Assembly (NCBI RefSeq): GCF_902859855.1
Contig: NZ_CADIKH010000004.1
Coordinates: 267,845-331,844 of the forward strand
DNA length: 64,000 bases
From: Paraburkholderia humisilvae
Lineage (GTDB): Bacteria; Pseudomonadota; Gammaproteobacteria; Burkholderiales; Burkholderiaceae
Direction of reading: 5' to 3'
The position numbers and the translations under genes are program-made. The number at the start of each line of letters is the position of its first letter. Position 1 is the stretch's first letter. Shown piece by piece: positions 1 to 8,538 of this stretch. A model generated the notes under the pieces. It was not told the DNA's origin and made no database searches. It worked only from the letters and a program-made list of their open reading frames with translations.

Positions 1-757
1 CCGAATTCGGGCGTGACGTGAACGCGTGCGCGAGATCGATGATCCGCGTCGCCACCGTCGCGTCGCTCACGGTGCCGGTCAGTACCAGCGCGTCGCCCGC
101 CGCCATCACCTGCACACCGCGCTCGTTCGGCATCAGCCGCAGAATGGTCTGCTGCAGCCCGGCCGGATCGGCGCCGACCACCACGTCGATTACGCTGCAC
201 GAACCGCTTCTGCCCTGCACGATCATATTGGTCGTGCCGATGTCGGAGCCCAGCAGATACAGGGTTTGCGGCGACACCAGCATGGTCTGCACGATCGCCG
301 GATTGCCGACCGTGCGCTGGCGGACCGGCTCGCCCAGATTGACGAGCGTCGATTTGCCAAGCGGCACCGTGACCGTGCTCTGCTCGCTCACCTGCCCCGT
401 GCAGTTCGGTCCCTTGCCGCCGCTCACCATCGCCAGGCCGCCGGCGGCACCGGCGGCGCCCAGCGCGGCGTGGACCGGCGCGTTCGCGGCGACCGTGACC
501 GGCATTTGCGGCAGCGGCACGTCGGCGGCCGGCAGCACCACTGCCTGCATCGCGGCAGCCGGCATCGTCCTTGCGATCATGCCAGCCGACGCGGTCCGAT
601 CGCCGATGCTCTCCGCCTGCGCGGTCGGCAGCACCCACAGGAACGCGCCGATCGTTCCCAACATAACGGTCAGCGCCATACTGGCCACCGCCGGTCGTTG
701 CTTCCTCGCTTCACGCCTTTGCGACCAATGCGCCAGACGAGCCGATTTCGCGTCCAT
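1..757 (-). CDS. cpaC: Flp/tad pilus outer-membrane secretin CpaC (RcpA), N-terminal part
   Basis: The gene reads from ATG at 757 to the window edge, giving the first 252 residues. Residues 26-49 form an export signal (hydrophobic MALTVMLGTIGAFLWVLP, then TAQA|ES). After an Ala/Pro-rich linker, residues from about 120 match the pilus-formation N-terminal domain of CpaC/RcpA: VTVPLGKSTLVNLGEPVRQ, then NPAIVQTMLVSPQTLYLLG, then GTTNMIVQ and a BON-like region. In the family this precedes the secretin barrel through which the Flp pilus leaves the cell; the barrel lies outside the window. It follows cpaB by 143 bp in the same direction, so it probably belongs to the same operon. Confidence 0.85.
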   Translation of the reverse strand, partial: MDAKSARLAHWSQRREARKQRPAVASMALTVMLGTIGAFLWVLPTAQAESIGDRTASAGMIARTMPAAAMQAVVLPAADVPLPQMPVTVAANAPVHAALGAAGAAGGLAMVSGGKGPNCTGQVSEQSTVTVPLGKSTLVNLGEPVRQRTVGNPAIVQTMLVSPQTLYLLGSDIGTTNMIVQGRSGSCSVIDVVVGADPAGLQQTILRLMPNERGVQVMAAGDALVLTGTVSDATVATRIIDLAHAFTSRPNS

Positions 758-900
758 GTCCTTCCCCCGTTCACGTACTGCCTTTACCGCTTATATGAGT
801 AGCTGCGTGCTGCGTACTGCCTGTTGTTCGTTGCCGCCTGCTCTGTTGCTTTGCTGCCGCCGCGGTGCGTCCGGTCGCCGAACCGCTTAAGGCGATTCGC

Positions 901-1734
901 TCAGAAACATTCCTTCGTCGTCTCGCCGCCGACGATCACCCGCACGCAATTCGTGGGCTCGCGTGCGACAACCTTGCGGATCACGCGGGGCGCCGGTGCG
1001 GGCGCGGAAGCCGGCGCGGGCACAGCGACGTCAAGCAGTGTCGTGCGCGTCGCGCCGGCGGTCGTCGCCGCCTGTGGGTCGACCTGATTGCGCAGCACCA
1101 GCGACAACGTGCCGATGCTGCGTGCCAGGTCGATCTTCTCTGCCTGGTCGGGCGTGACTTCGAGCGTCACCGCGTCGACCACTTTCGGCTTGGTCTCGTC
1201 GCGCGCGACTTCCTGCGCGATCGCGAGCACCAGAATCTTTTCCAGCACGATCTTCGAGATGTGCTGATCACGCGAACCCGTCGCCATGCCCGGATCTTTC
1301 TCGGTGTTGACGATGATGTCGACGTAGTTGCCCGGCAGCGCGAAGCCCGCGACGCCGATCACGTCGTTCACGCGCACCGTGATCGCCCGCTTGCCTTCAT
1401 TGATCACCGCCGACAGGCCGCCGACCGTGCCGACCGGCGACAGCTTCGCTTCAAGCACCGGTTCGCCGTGCAGCGTGCTTTCCTTCAGCACGCGGCCGTC
1501 GAGCTTCTGCGGGTCGCTGAACGTGCCTGGCGGCACGCTGGTCGACGGCCAGTCGACCACTTTCAGCACGTCGGGCGTGAGGCGCTGGCCGAGGCTGATA
1601 TCGGCGGTCGCGACGACGACTTTCGCGCTCGACGATGTTGTCTGCGAGATCATCCAGCGTGAGCCGAAGACCACCGCCGCCAGGCCTGCCGCCGTCGCGA
1701 GCAGCAGCATGAATATCGCGCGTGAGTTGTTCAT
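901..1734 (-). CDS. cpaB: Flp pilus assembly protein CpaB (RcpC), SAF domain
   Basis: 277 residues from ATG 1734, chosen because GGAG sits a few bases upstream and the reading frame before it has no family character. Residues 6-25 are an uncleaved signal or membrane anchor (IFMLLLATAAGLAAVVFGSRW). It is followed by a SAF-type domain (VVVATADISLGQRLTPDVLKVVDWPSTSVPPGTFSD) and the RcpC/CpaB domain (GKRAITVRVNDVIGVAGFALPGNYVDIIVN, TLEVTPDQAEKIDLARSIGTLSLVLR). CpaB is a periplasmic partner of the CpaC secretin in Tad pilus assembly. A short tail contains two cysteines (NCVRVIVGGETTKECF). It lies 59 bp after the AAA ATPase gene. Confidence 0.9.
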   Translation of the reverse strand: MNNSRAIFMLLLATAAGLAAVVFGSRWMISQTTSSSAKVVVATADISLGQRLTPDVLKVVDWPSTSVPPGTFSDPQKLDGRVLKESTLHGEPVLEAKLSPVGTVGGLSAVINEGKRAITVRVNDVIGVAGFALPGNYVDIIVNTEKDPGMATGSRDQHISKIVLEKILVLAIAQEVARDETKPKVVDAVTLEVTPDQAEKIDLARSIGTLSLVLRNQVDPQAATTAGATRTTLLDVAVPAPASAPAPAPRVIRKVVAREPTNCVRVIVGGETTKECF

Positions 1735-1793
1735 ATCCGGTCTCCTACCGATTCCGTTACTCGATTCTTGATGGCGCTCGTTGCATGGGCGGA

Positions 1794-3242
1794 CTACGCG
1801 GTCGCGAAGCGCCGGATCACGTCGCCCGCGTGATTCGGCCGCACCGGCAACATGTCCGGCGCACCCGTGTTGGCGAAATAGCTGTTCCACGCGCGCTGCA
1901 GCGTGTCGGGCGTCGCGACCGGCGGCTCTTCACGGTAGGCCGCATGCGCCACCATGAGGCTCAGCAGATCGCGCGGATAACACGCAAGCAGCGGACGGCG
2001 GGCCGGCTGATGTAACCGGTAAACCAGAAAATCGAATGCATCGTCGTCGCAGCGCACGCCCAATTCCCCGCATAGATTCGTGAACAGCAAGCGGTACTCG
2101 TGCTGCGGCAGCGGCCCGACGTACAGCTTGCAGCCGAGGCGCCGCAGAAATGCGTCGTCGCCGAGCTGGTCGGGCGTGAGGTTGCTCGAGAACGCGAGGC
2201 GCACGTCGAACGGCAGCTGGAAGCGCGCGCCGTTTTGCAGCGACAGCGTTTCGATGCCGCGCCCGAGCGGGGCGATCCAGCGGTTCAGCAGATCTTGCGG
2301 CGCGACGCGCTGACGGCCCAGGTCGTCGACGATATACAGGCCGTTGTTCGCCTTCACGTGGCCGGGCGCCTGATAGAAACCGGCGCCGACGTCATAGCAG
2401 AGCTCGAGCATGTCGAGCGTCAGCTCGCCGCCGGCCATCACGACCGGCCGTTCACAGCGCTGCCAGCGGCGGTCCGCGGGCATCGTCAGCGAGGTGACCC
2501 GCGCGGGCGGGCAGGCATCCGCGGTGCTTTCGCCATGCGCCGCGGCGGCGCACGGCACATGTACGAGCGGGTCGAAGATCTGCACGATCGAGCGGTCGAT
2601 CAGCAGCGCGTACGGCACGTCGATCGTACCCGGCATCAGCCGCGCCAGCGCTTCGGCCAGATGCGTCTTGCCGCCGCCGGCCGGACCGTACAGCAGGATC
2701 GGCCGGCCCGAGTTCATCGCGCCGCCCACTTCGTCGACCATCGTCTCGGTCAGCGTGAGCCCGGCCAGCGCGGCGCGTGCGAACGGCCGCGAGATGCGCA
2801 TCAGGTTCACCGACTGGCGCGCGACCGCTTGCACATACGCGTCGAGCGTGACCGGCGCAGGGCCGACATACGCGCACCGCGCGAGATAGCCGATCGCGCG
2901 TACGCGGCCCTCTTCGGTCAACTGGTACTGCACGTCGAAGTCGGCCGCTCCCCGGTGCGTGACTTCGAGTTGGCGCTCGCGAATCATGAAACCTGTGACT
3001 TCGTCGAGTACCGGTATCGCCAGCTTCAGGCGCTCCACCAGATGCGCCAGGCTGATCTTGCCTTCGACCGCGGCGGCCTTCGCGGTCAGCTCGGCGAGAA
3101 ACGGCAGGTCGAGGCCGGTCTGGCCCACAGTCTGCGGGGCACGGCCCACACCCGCCGCCTGTGATGCATTGCCGCGCGACCCGATATCGTGCGTATCGAT
3201 ATCGCGCAGCCCAGCCTCGCCCGGTCCATGAGCGTTGTTCAT
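1794..3242 (-). CDS. AAA ATPase of the tad/flp locus
   Basis: 482 residues from ATG 3242, with GGGGGAAG just upstream as ribosome-binding site. A clear Walker A (GPAGGGKT, residues 186-193) is followed by a Walker-B-like GLYIVDDLG and a sensor-1-like LAFSSNL. The approximately 170 residues before the ATPase core have no family I can name. It is neither the TadA/CpaF secretion ATPase nor CpaE (no deviant Walker motif). Its place between cpaA and cpaB suggests a role in pilus assembly or its control, but this is inferred from position only. The 242 bp before it are purine-rich and contain no convincing gene. Confidence 0.8.
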   Translation of the reverse strand: MNNAHGPGEAGLRDIDTHDIGSRGNASQAAGVGRAPQTVGQTGLDLPFLAELTAKAAAVEGKISLAHLVERLKLAIPVLDEVTGFMIRERQLEVTHRGAADFDVQYQLTEEGRVRAIGYLARCAYVGPAPVTLDAYVQAVARQSVNLMRISRPFARAALAGLTLTETMVDEVGGAMNSGRPILLYGPAGGGKTHLAEALARLMPGTIDVPYALLIDRSIVQIFDPLVHVPCAAAAHGESTADACPPARVTSLTMPADRRWQRCERPVVMAGGELTLDMLELCYDVGAGFYQAPGHVKANNGLYIVDDLGRQRVAPQDLLNRWIAPLGRGIETLSLQNGARFQLPFDVRLAFSSNLTPDQLGDDAFLRRLGCKLYVGPLPQHEYRLLFTNLCGELGVRCDDDAFDFLVYRLHQPARRPLLACYPRDLLSLMVAHAAYREEPPVATPDTLQRAWNSYFANTGAPDMLPVRPNHAGDVIRRFATA

Positions 3243-3484
3243 CTGACTTCCCCCGTATCTGGTCAGCTTTTTGTTGCGCTTCTTGTTTCGCTTTTTGGTT
3301 CGCTTCCTGCCCCGTTATCCGGCCCGATCTGTGTCCGGCCTTCTCGCCTGCTTGCTTCACTGCTTGTGATAGTTGTTGTGCTTGTCCCGCCCGTTATCCG
3401 CACGCCCCCACATGCGGGTCCTGCCTCGCGGAGCCTCTGCCTGTCTGCGCAGGTCTGACTCTCGTTGCTCTGTGGTGCTTCGTG

Positions 3485-4021
3485 TTACTGCACGCTCAAC
3501 ACCATCGTGCTCAACGCGCCGATCGCGATCGCGACGCCGAACGGCATCCGGCCGACCGACAATGCACGCATCACCTCTCCGTGCTGCACGACCTGCCGCC
3601 ACCCGCCCGTCACTGAAAGCAGCATCGAGTACGTGTTCGACAAGCCGTCCTTCATGCGCCTTTTCAGCAGCATCACGGTCAGCGCCCAGACCCCGCCGAT
3701 CGCGCAGGCGATCATCGCGGTCTCAATCGCGCCGCTTATGCCGAACCACGCACCGACCGCGGCCATCAACTTGACATCGCCGGCACCGACCGCGCGCACC
3801 ATGTATCCCGGCAGGAAGATCAGGCCGCCGACCAGCGATCCGGCGAACCAGACGGCCAGGCCATCGACTGCGCCGTACAGCATCCATTGCGCGGGCAGCG
3901 CGGCGACCAGCGCCGTCGCGACCAGCCAGTTCGGAATGCGGCGCGTGCGCAGGTCGAGCGCGGCGGCGGTGATCACCAGCAACAGGACACAGGGTCCGAG
4001 CGGAAAAGGAACGGCGTTCAT
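3485..4021 (-). CDS. cpaA: Prepilin peptidase CpaA/TadV (A24 family)
   Basis: 178 residues from ATG 4021. This is the short form of type IV prepilin peptidase, without the N-terminal methylase domain. The two expected catalytic aspartates are visible: D23 in AALDLRTRRIPN and D82 in GAGDVKLM, in a protein of about five membrane segments. In the family it cleaves the Flp pilin leader at the inner membrane. It lies 151 bp after flp on the same strand. The frame is open upstream to about 4252, but that part is arginine-rich shadow sequence. Confidence 0.92.
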   Translation of the reverse strand: MNAVPFPLGPCVLLLVITAAALDLRTRRIPNWLVATALVAALPAQWMLYGAVDGLAVWFAGSLVGGLIFLPGYMVRAVGAGDVKLMAAVGAWFGISGAIETAMIACAIGGVWALTVMLLKRRMKDGLSNTYSMLLSVTGGWRQVVQHGEVMRALSVGRMPFGVAIAIGALSTMVLSVQ

Positions 4022-4172
4022 CGACGTCTCCGGTGTATGCGGTGCGCTGTGAAACTCGCGACGCTGCTGGCCTGGCGCGCAGACCATTGCGGCGCGTGCG
4101 GACCCGGCCGGCCCGGCTCTGCCCCGCCGCGTTGCTTGCGCGGCAGAGCGGGCTTCGCGGGAGCCGCGTCGC

Positions 4173-4361
4173 TCAGGTGCCGGTGTTCTTCGAAGCCGTC
4201 TGCAGCGCGGTGGAGATGGTGTTGAAAATGGTCTGGATGCTCGCGCCGGCAAGCGTCGCGCCGCCGATGATCATCACCGAAATCAGACCCACCAGCAGTC
4301 CGTACTCGATTGCTGCCGCACCTTCTTCGTCACGCAGAAATTGTTGAATCGCCTTCTTCAT
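4173..4361 (-). CDS. flp: Flp/Fap-type pilin subunit
   Basis: 62 residues: a short charged leader (MKKAIQQFLRDEEG) then AAAIEYGLLVGLISVMIIGG. This is the classic Flp arrangement, with cleavage expected after Gly14 and Glu at mature position 5 followed by Tyr (the E-Y pair). It forms the shaft of the Tad pilus after cleavage by CpaA, whose gene is next. A GGGGG run lies 6-10 bases before the ATG. It is the first gene of the minus-strand tad operon and has an unusually long leader (about 310 nt) if the -24/-12 element at 4686-4701 is its promoter. Confidence 0.95.
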   Translation of the reverse strand: MKKAIQQFLRDEEGAAAIEYGLLVGLISVMIIGGATLAGASIQTIFNTISTALQTASKNTGT

Positions 4362-4490
4362 GCTAACCCCCGTAGAGTGAAGTTGAACTACCGTAAAAAG
4401 CCGCTGCGCCTGGATACGCATCGGCAACTGCCCGCCCAAGGCGGACGGACAAATCGGCATCGCCTCCCGGTTGCTTCGTCCCGGTGGTCG

Positions 4491-4521
4491 CGAATGATCC
4501 GTACGATGTACGAATCATTCG
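4491..4521. repeat. 14-bp inverted repeat in the flp leader
   Basis: Arms CGAATGATCCGTAC (4491-4504) and GTACGAATCATTCG (4508-4521) are complementary at 13 of 14 positions around a 3-nt spacer. It lies between the -24/-12 promoter and the flp start, so it could act as an operator on DNA or as a hairpin in the leader RNA. There is no T-run on the flp-sense side that would make it a plain terminator. Confidence 0.6.
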
Positions 4522-4685
4522 CTCCACTCTTCTTCCGACGTCGCCCCCCATTTGGCCCCGCCGCCTCCACGTCTCGCGGTAGTCCCCGACCGCGAAACGC
4601 AAAGTCCCCAAATTGCTGCCCAGTCCCGGTTCACTGTTTCGACCGATGTTTCCGGACAGCAACGAATCCGTTGTGGCCGAGCTAT

Positions 4686-4701
4686 CGCAATGGGTGTGCC
4701 A
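4686..4701 (-). promoter_or_regulatory. Sigma-54 (-24/-12) promoter for flp/tad
   Basis: The minus strand reads TGGCACACCCATTGCG: TGGCAC, five bases, TTGCG, with exactly ten bases between GG and GC as RpoN requires. It points at flp, and a sigma-54 activator gene is the next gene on the other side. The transcript start would be near 4675. Confidence 0.7.
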
Positions 4702-4777
4702 TGAGGGCGCAAACCCTTGTGGCACCGTGCTTGGTGCGCTGGCGAACATGGGCGGATCTGTCTTTCAGGTTGCCGAC

Positions 4778-4793
4778 GTTTCGGGACCGAAAC
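4778..4793. promoter_or_regulatory. Candidate enhancer (activator) site upstream of the flp promoter
   Basis: Perfect 7-bp palindrome GTTTCGG-GA-CCGAAAC. It lies about 100-120 bp upstream of the predicted flp transcript start, the usual distance for a sigma-54 activator site. A related GTTTCG-ACCGA sequence lies near 4636. Confidence 0.5.
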
Positions 4794-4949
4794 ATTTTTT
4801 GAATAGGGTTCGGTATGCGAATCGCGTGCGAAAGAGCCAGGCGGCGCCGGTAAGAAAGACCGTGACGTGTCCGCAAACCCGCGACGGCTATGACTTTGCG
4901 GTCAAATCTGCCGGCCGCCGAGCGGGCCGGATTCACGTCAGACATGGCG

Positions 4950-4966
4950 TGGCAAATATGTCGCAA
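4950..4966 (+). promoter_or_regulatory. Weak -24/-12-like element facing the activator gene
   Basis: The sequence TGGCAAATATGTCGCAA has the GG-N10-GC spacing, but with TCGCA in place of TTGCA and A in place of C after TGGCA. It could give autoregulation of the activator at 5434; the match may be chance. Confidence 0.3.
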
Positions 4967-5433
4967 CATTGAGACAACGCGCGATGCACGCGTTTGAAAC
5001 GTTCACTGGGTTGATTCCCGGTTGATACGGGTCGGCGCGCAAGCCTTTCCTGGCGAGGCTTCGTGTTGTTCGCCGATGAATCACCGGCGGGCCGCACGAC
5101 CGCGCGGCCGGTTTCTGCATCCTGATTTGTGCTTATACAAACGCGTTGACCTTTCCATTATTTTTACTTCACGTGCCGTATTCATGCGACGATAGGAACG
5201 TCGCCCACGGCGACGGAAATGTGCAGGAGCGCAAAGGAATGTCCCGTCGGGCGGACCACTGCGGCACGGCGCAATGCGGCGCGACACGTAGGCAAACGCG
5301 GAACGCAAACGCAGCACGTGCAACGCACGATCAGGTTCGCGAAGACGGACCGGGCCATAACGACCGCTGTCGAAATCGAAGGATCACTGGCCGCGTGCCG
5401 CCGCGCCCGGCCAATATCCAACCGGGGGGTACC

Positions 5434-6906
5434 ATGCATTCCACCTCAACGACGGGCGCCGCCGAGCGCACCGTGCTTTGCATCTCATCCGCACTGGACG
5501 AGCCTCTCGCGCAATTCCTGACGGCGGCCGGCTGGCATGTCGTCCATGCGAAAACGCCTGCCCTCGCCGAGCGTCTGCTCGACCGCGGCGACATCAAGGT
5601 CGGCCTCGTCGACCTGCCTGAAGACTGTGCCGCGCAGCACCTGTCCGCGCTCGAATCCTTCATGCAGCGTGGCGAGACGAACTGGGTCGCGCAGATTGCG
5701 CCGGGCCGCTCGGACGACGAACCGACCAGTCGCTTTATCCTCGACTACTGCTTCGACTTCGTCACGAAGCCCTGCCTGAACGACCGGCTGGTCTTCGCGC
5801 TCGGCCACGCGCATGGGCTTTCGAGCTTGCGCCGCACGAGCGTGAAGCCGAAGCCGTCGCTTGGCCGGCACGGGATGGTCGGCCACAGCGAGCCGATGCA
5901 GCGGCTCTACCGGCGCCTCGACAAGTGCGCTCAGACCGACGCGCCGGTGTTTATCGCCGGCGAATCGGGCACCGGCAAGGAGCTGACTGCGCGGGCCGTG
6001 CACGACTGTTCGGCGCGCGCGAAGCGGTCGTTTGTCGCGATCAATTGCGCGGCGATTCCGCCGACGTTGTTGCAAGCGGAGTTGTTCGGCCACGAACGCG
6101 GCGCGTTCACCGGCGCGCTGCAGAAGAAGATCGGCCGCATCGAGCACGCGGACGGCGGCACGCTCTTTCTCGACGAGATTGGCGACATGCCGCACGAATG
6201 CCAGGCGGTGCTGCTGCGCTTTCTGCAGGAAGGGACGATCGAGCGTCTCGGCGGCAATGCGCTGATCAAGGTCGACGTACGCGTGATCTCCGCGACCCAC
6301 GTCGACCTCGAAGCGGCGGTCAGCGACGGGCGCTTTCGCGCCGACCTCTATCACCGGCTGTGCGTGCTGCGTCTGGACGAACCGCCGCTGCGCGAGCGCG
6401 GTAGCGATATTCGCCTGCTCGCCGACTACGCGCTCAGCATGTACCGGCAGGACGGCACTCACAAGATTCGCGGCTTTTCGAGCGGCGCGGTGGTCGCGAT
6501 GTCGAACTTTGCATGGCCGGGCAATGTGCGCGAACTGATCAACTGCGTGCGGCGCGCAGTCGTGATGGCTGAAGGACGGTTCATTACCGAAGCGGACCTC
6601 GGCTTGCCTGTTGCGAACAACGCACGTCCGAAGACGCTTGCCGAGATCCGTACGCAGGCGGAAATCGAGGCGATCGAGGAAGCGCTGCGCCGACATGGTC
6701 ACAACCTGTCGTCCGCGGCGGCCGAACTCGGCGTATCGCGCGCGACGCTGTACCGGCTGATGAACGCGAACCGGATACAAAGCGATATCACGTCGATGCG
6801 GCAGGGACGCCGGCACGGGTCTGCAAGCGACGATCAGGACCCCGACGAGCCTGCTGCGGACGACCACGATCGGCACATACGGCCGCTGCCTGCCGCCGCA
6901 CTCTAG
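5434..6906 (+). CDS. Sigma-54-dependent activator with receiver-like N-terminal domain (VpsR-like)
   Basis: 490 residues from ATG 5434, preceded by a G-run. Residues 12-125 resemble a receiver: the Asp in VGLVDLP (D60) and the TKP lysine (K112) remain, but the acidic pair at the first strand is replaced by SS. The AAA+ domain has Walker A GESGTGKE (176-183), the sigma-54 contact loop GAFTGA (223-228) and Walker B TLFLDEIGD. A Fis-type helix-turn-helix follows (SSAAAELGVSRATLYRLM, about 426-443), then an Asp-rich tail of 45 residues. VpsR-type activators often respond to cyclic di-GMP rather than a kinase; whether this one does is an inference. It sits divergent to the tad operon, whose promoter looks sigma-54 dependent. 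Confidence 0.88.
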   Translation: MHSTSTTGAAERTVLCISSALDEPLAQFLTAAGWHVVHAKTPALAERLLDRGDIKVGLVDLPEDCAAQHLSALESFMQRGETNWVAQIAPGRSDDEPTSRFILDYCFDFVTKPCLNDRLVFALGHAHGLSSLRRTSVKPKPSLGRHGMVGHSEPMQRLYRRLDKCAQTDAPVFIAGESGTGKELTARAVHDCSARAKRSFVAINCAAIPPTLLQAELFGHERGAFTGALQKKIGRIEHADGGTLFLDEIGDMPHECQAVLLRFLQEGTIERLGGNALIKVDVRVISATHVDLEAAVSDGRFRADLYHRLCVLRLDEPPLRERGSDIRLLADYALSMYRQDGTHKIRGFSSGAVVAMSNFAWPGNVRELINCVRRAVVMAEGRFITEADLGLPVANNARPKTLAEIRTQAEIEAIEEALRRHGHNLSSAAAELGVSRATLYRLMNANRIQSDITSMRQGRRHGSASDDQDPDEPAADDHDRHIRPLPAAAL

Positions 6907-7378
6907 TCAGGCAGGCTGTTAAACGAGGCCTCGCGCAGCATGCGGCATTTATCTCGTTTCGCCACGGCATCTCGCGAACCGAAGCAAGGCCGTCGCGCTG
7001 CGCGACTGTCTGATCGATACGATCGCTAATCCATCAACCGCGCGTCGCGCCCTCGAACGACAACGGCGCGGCGCGTTCCGGCACTCCTCGCGTGCGCGCA
7101 CGTTAGCTGATTTTTCGCGAGAAAAATGAAAAATATCCTCCGGAAATGATTCAACGATTTCGTTTCCATCTGTGGTTATTTAACCAGAAACTCTCATGAT
7201 TTTATCCGACGTTCTAATGCGGCACAAAAAATAATTTGCATGAATTCCTGTCCGCCGCTAATCTGTTTAATATAAAAATTAGCAGGCTGGAATCCTCCCG
7301 CGAGAAAGGAGCTCTCCGCAGCGCACAGCAAATCCTCATGACAGAAGTAAATTTTCATGCTTCATATCGAGTCTCACC
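6907..7378. other. AT-rich intergenic region before the oxygenase
   Basis: No gene seen. Base composition drops sharply from about 7100 onward. It contains an ATTTTTC-GCGA-GAAAAAT inverted repeat at 7110-7127 and a candidate promoter at 7236-7264. An open frame at 7236-7436 has no recognisable features. Confidence 0.5.
7236..7264 (+). promoter_or_regulatory. Candidate sigma-70 promoter for the oxygenase gene
   Basis: TTGCAT (7236-7241), 17 bases, TAATCT (7259-7264). The spacing is ideal and the sequence is AT-rich, but both hexamers deviate from consensus. The leader would be about 108 nt. Confidence 0.35.
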
Positions 7379-8251
7379 ATGCAATCTGATTTATCGAAAC
7401 ACGCGAGTACCAATACCGCATCATCGACCCGGATAAACGATCAGATAGATTTCCCGGAATGCGCCCGGGAGTTAATTCATTCCGGATGGAGTATTAACAA
7501 ACTACCGATCGCATTGCAGGCGCATTTCTGGGATGCACTCGACTTGTATGCTAATGTCGGTTCGGATGTGAAGTCCGAATTTTCCTTTCCCGACCATACC
7601 GATGGTTTTCTGCCGTTCGGCATGGAATACGCCAAAGCAACGCATCAGCCTGACTTGTGTGAACGCTATTGCTACTGGCACAAGGACAGGCGCCGTCACG
7701 AAGCCCACGCGTTTTCAGGATCCGAGTTTTATCGTGCAATATGCGGCTATGAGTCCGGGATCTCGGAAGTCGCGCAAGGTGTATTGGATTCGATCTGCGG
7801 TTTTTTCAATGTTTCGGATCCAGTCGACATCCGAAATAGTTCCTACATACAGCTTTGCGCATACCACAAGCCGCCGAGAAGACCGGACCGTGAGTATTTG
7901 CAAAACCGTCACGAGGACGGACATTTACTGTCAATCATAAAGGGGAATCGGGACGGGCTGGTGATTTTCCCGCGTGGCGAGCGGCTTGTAGTTCGATTAG
8001 CGGACGATGAAATGATCGTGATCACGGGGTCATTACTCACTCTGCTCTCCGACAATCGGATTCCATACATGGATCATGCTGTGACTAACCCATGTGTACC
8101 GGTTGCGCGTTTATCCATCGTCTACTTTGTCATACCTGATTTGACGAGAAAGTATACGAGCTTCATGAATTGCAAACAACTCGATCTCGTAGCTGTCGCT
8201 AACGAAAGCCATCAAGCCTTCGGAAATAACCCGTTCAGCGCGGCAGCTTGA
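7379..8251 (+). CDS. Isopenicillin N synthase-like Fe(II) oxygenase
   Basis: 290 residues. The C-terminal half has the ligands of the IPNS/2-oxoglutarate dioxygenase fold: H178-E-D180 (NRHEDGHLLSIIKG), distal H233 (MDHAVTN), and the R244-x-S246 pair (VARLSIVYF) that binds 2-oxoglutarate or a substrate carboxylate. The N-terminal half has the family's DGFLPFGMEYAK-type segment. The substrate is unknown. No biosynthetic neighbour is present: the flanks are a pilus regulator and an exporter. Codon use is far less GC-rich than the neighbours, which suggests transfer. ATG 7379 has no strong ribosome-binding site. Confidence 0.8.
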   Translation: MQSDLSKHASTNTASSTRINDQIDFPECARELIHSGWSINKLPIALQAHFWDALDLYANVGSDVKSEFSFPDHTDGFLPFGMEYAKATHQPDLCERYCYWHKDRRRHEAHAFSGSEFYRAICGYESGISEVAQGVLDSICGFFNVSDPVDIRNSSYIQLCAYHKPPRRPDREYLQNRHEDGHLLSIIKGNRDGLVIFPRGERLVVRLADDEMIVITGSLLTLLSDNRIPYMDHAVTNPCVPVARLSIVYFVIPDLTRKYTSFMNCKQLDLVAVANESHQAFGNNPFSAAA

Positions 8252-8538
8252 AACACTCTCCACTGCGTGGTGCTGTTATTTGCGATTCATGCAATCCGAT
8301 CTGGGTCGATGCGAAACCTCGTCTCGCGTCTCTTTGGATGTCGTTATTGCCGTCATCATGTTCGTAATGGCAGTTGCCACCGTCCAATCAGCGCGCTCAA
8401 TAGCGACATAGGCGACCGTGCCCGTTACCCGCCAGGATTCGGCGACCATCATCCAGCGCCGGCCAGCCGCCGGATGCGGCGACGGCTTGGGCGCGTGCGG
8501 ACTGCACGCGGCGCTGCATACCATCCGCCGCCGTTGTT

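Larger units (their letters stand above)
4362..5433. other. 1.07-kb divergent control region between flp and the sigma-54 activator
   Basis: No convincing gene: the open frames here are short, mutually overlapping and have no recognisable family. The stretch holds an inverted repeat (4491-4521), a minus-strand -24/-12 element (4686-4701), a GTTTCGG/CCGAAAC palindrome (4778-4793), a related GTTTCGACCGATGTTT sequence near 4636-4651, and a weaker plus-strand -24/-12 element (4950-4966). Confidence 0.7.

Noticed and set aside
18..890. Long plus-strand open frames over the first 3.2 kb
   Set aside because: They are antisense shadows of cpaC, cpaB and the AAA ATPase, whose minus-strand products have clear family motifs.
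2452..3360. Minus-strand open frame beginning with a Lys/Gln-rich stretch (KAKQEAQQKADQ)
   Set aside because: It overlaps the AAA ATPase gene in another frame and soon becomes Arg/Gly/Ala-rich shadow sequence; only the purine-rich 5' part lies between genes.
4719..4736. TGGCACCGTGCTTGGTGC as a plus-strand sigma-54 promoter
   Set aside because: The -12 element has GG instead of the required GC.
8276..8524. 82-residue minus-strand frame between the oxygenase and the exporter
   Set aside because: No ribosome-binding site and no family pattern; composition looks like non-coding sequence.
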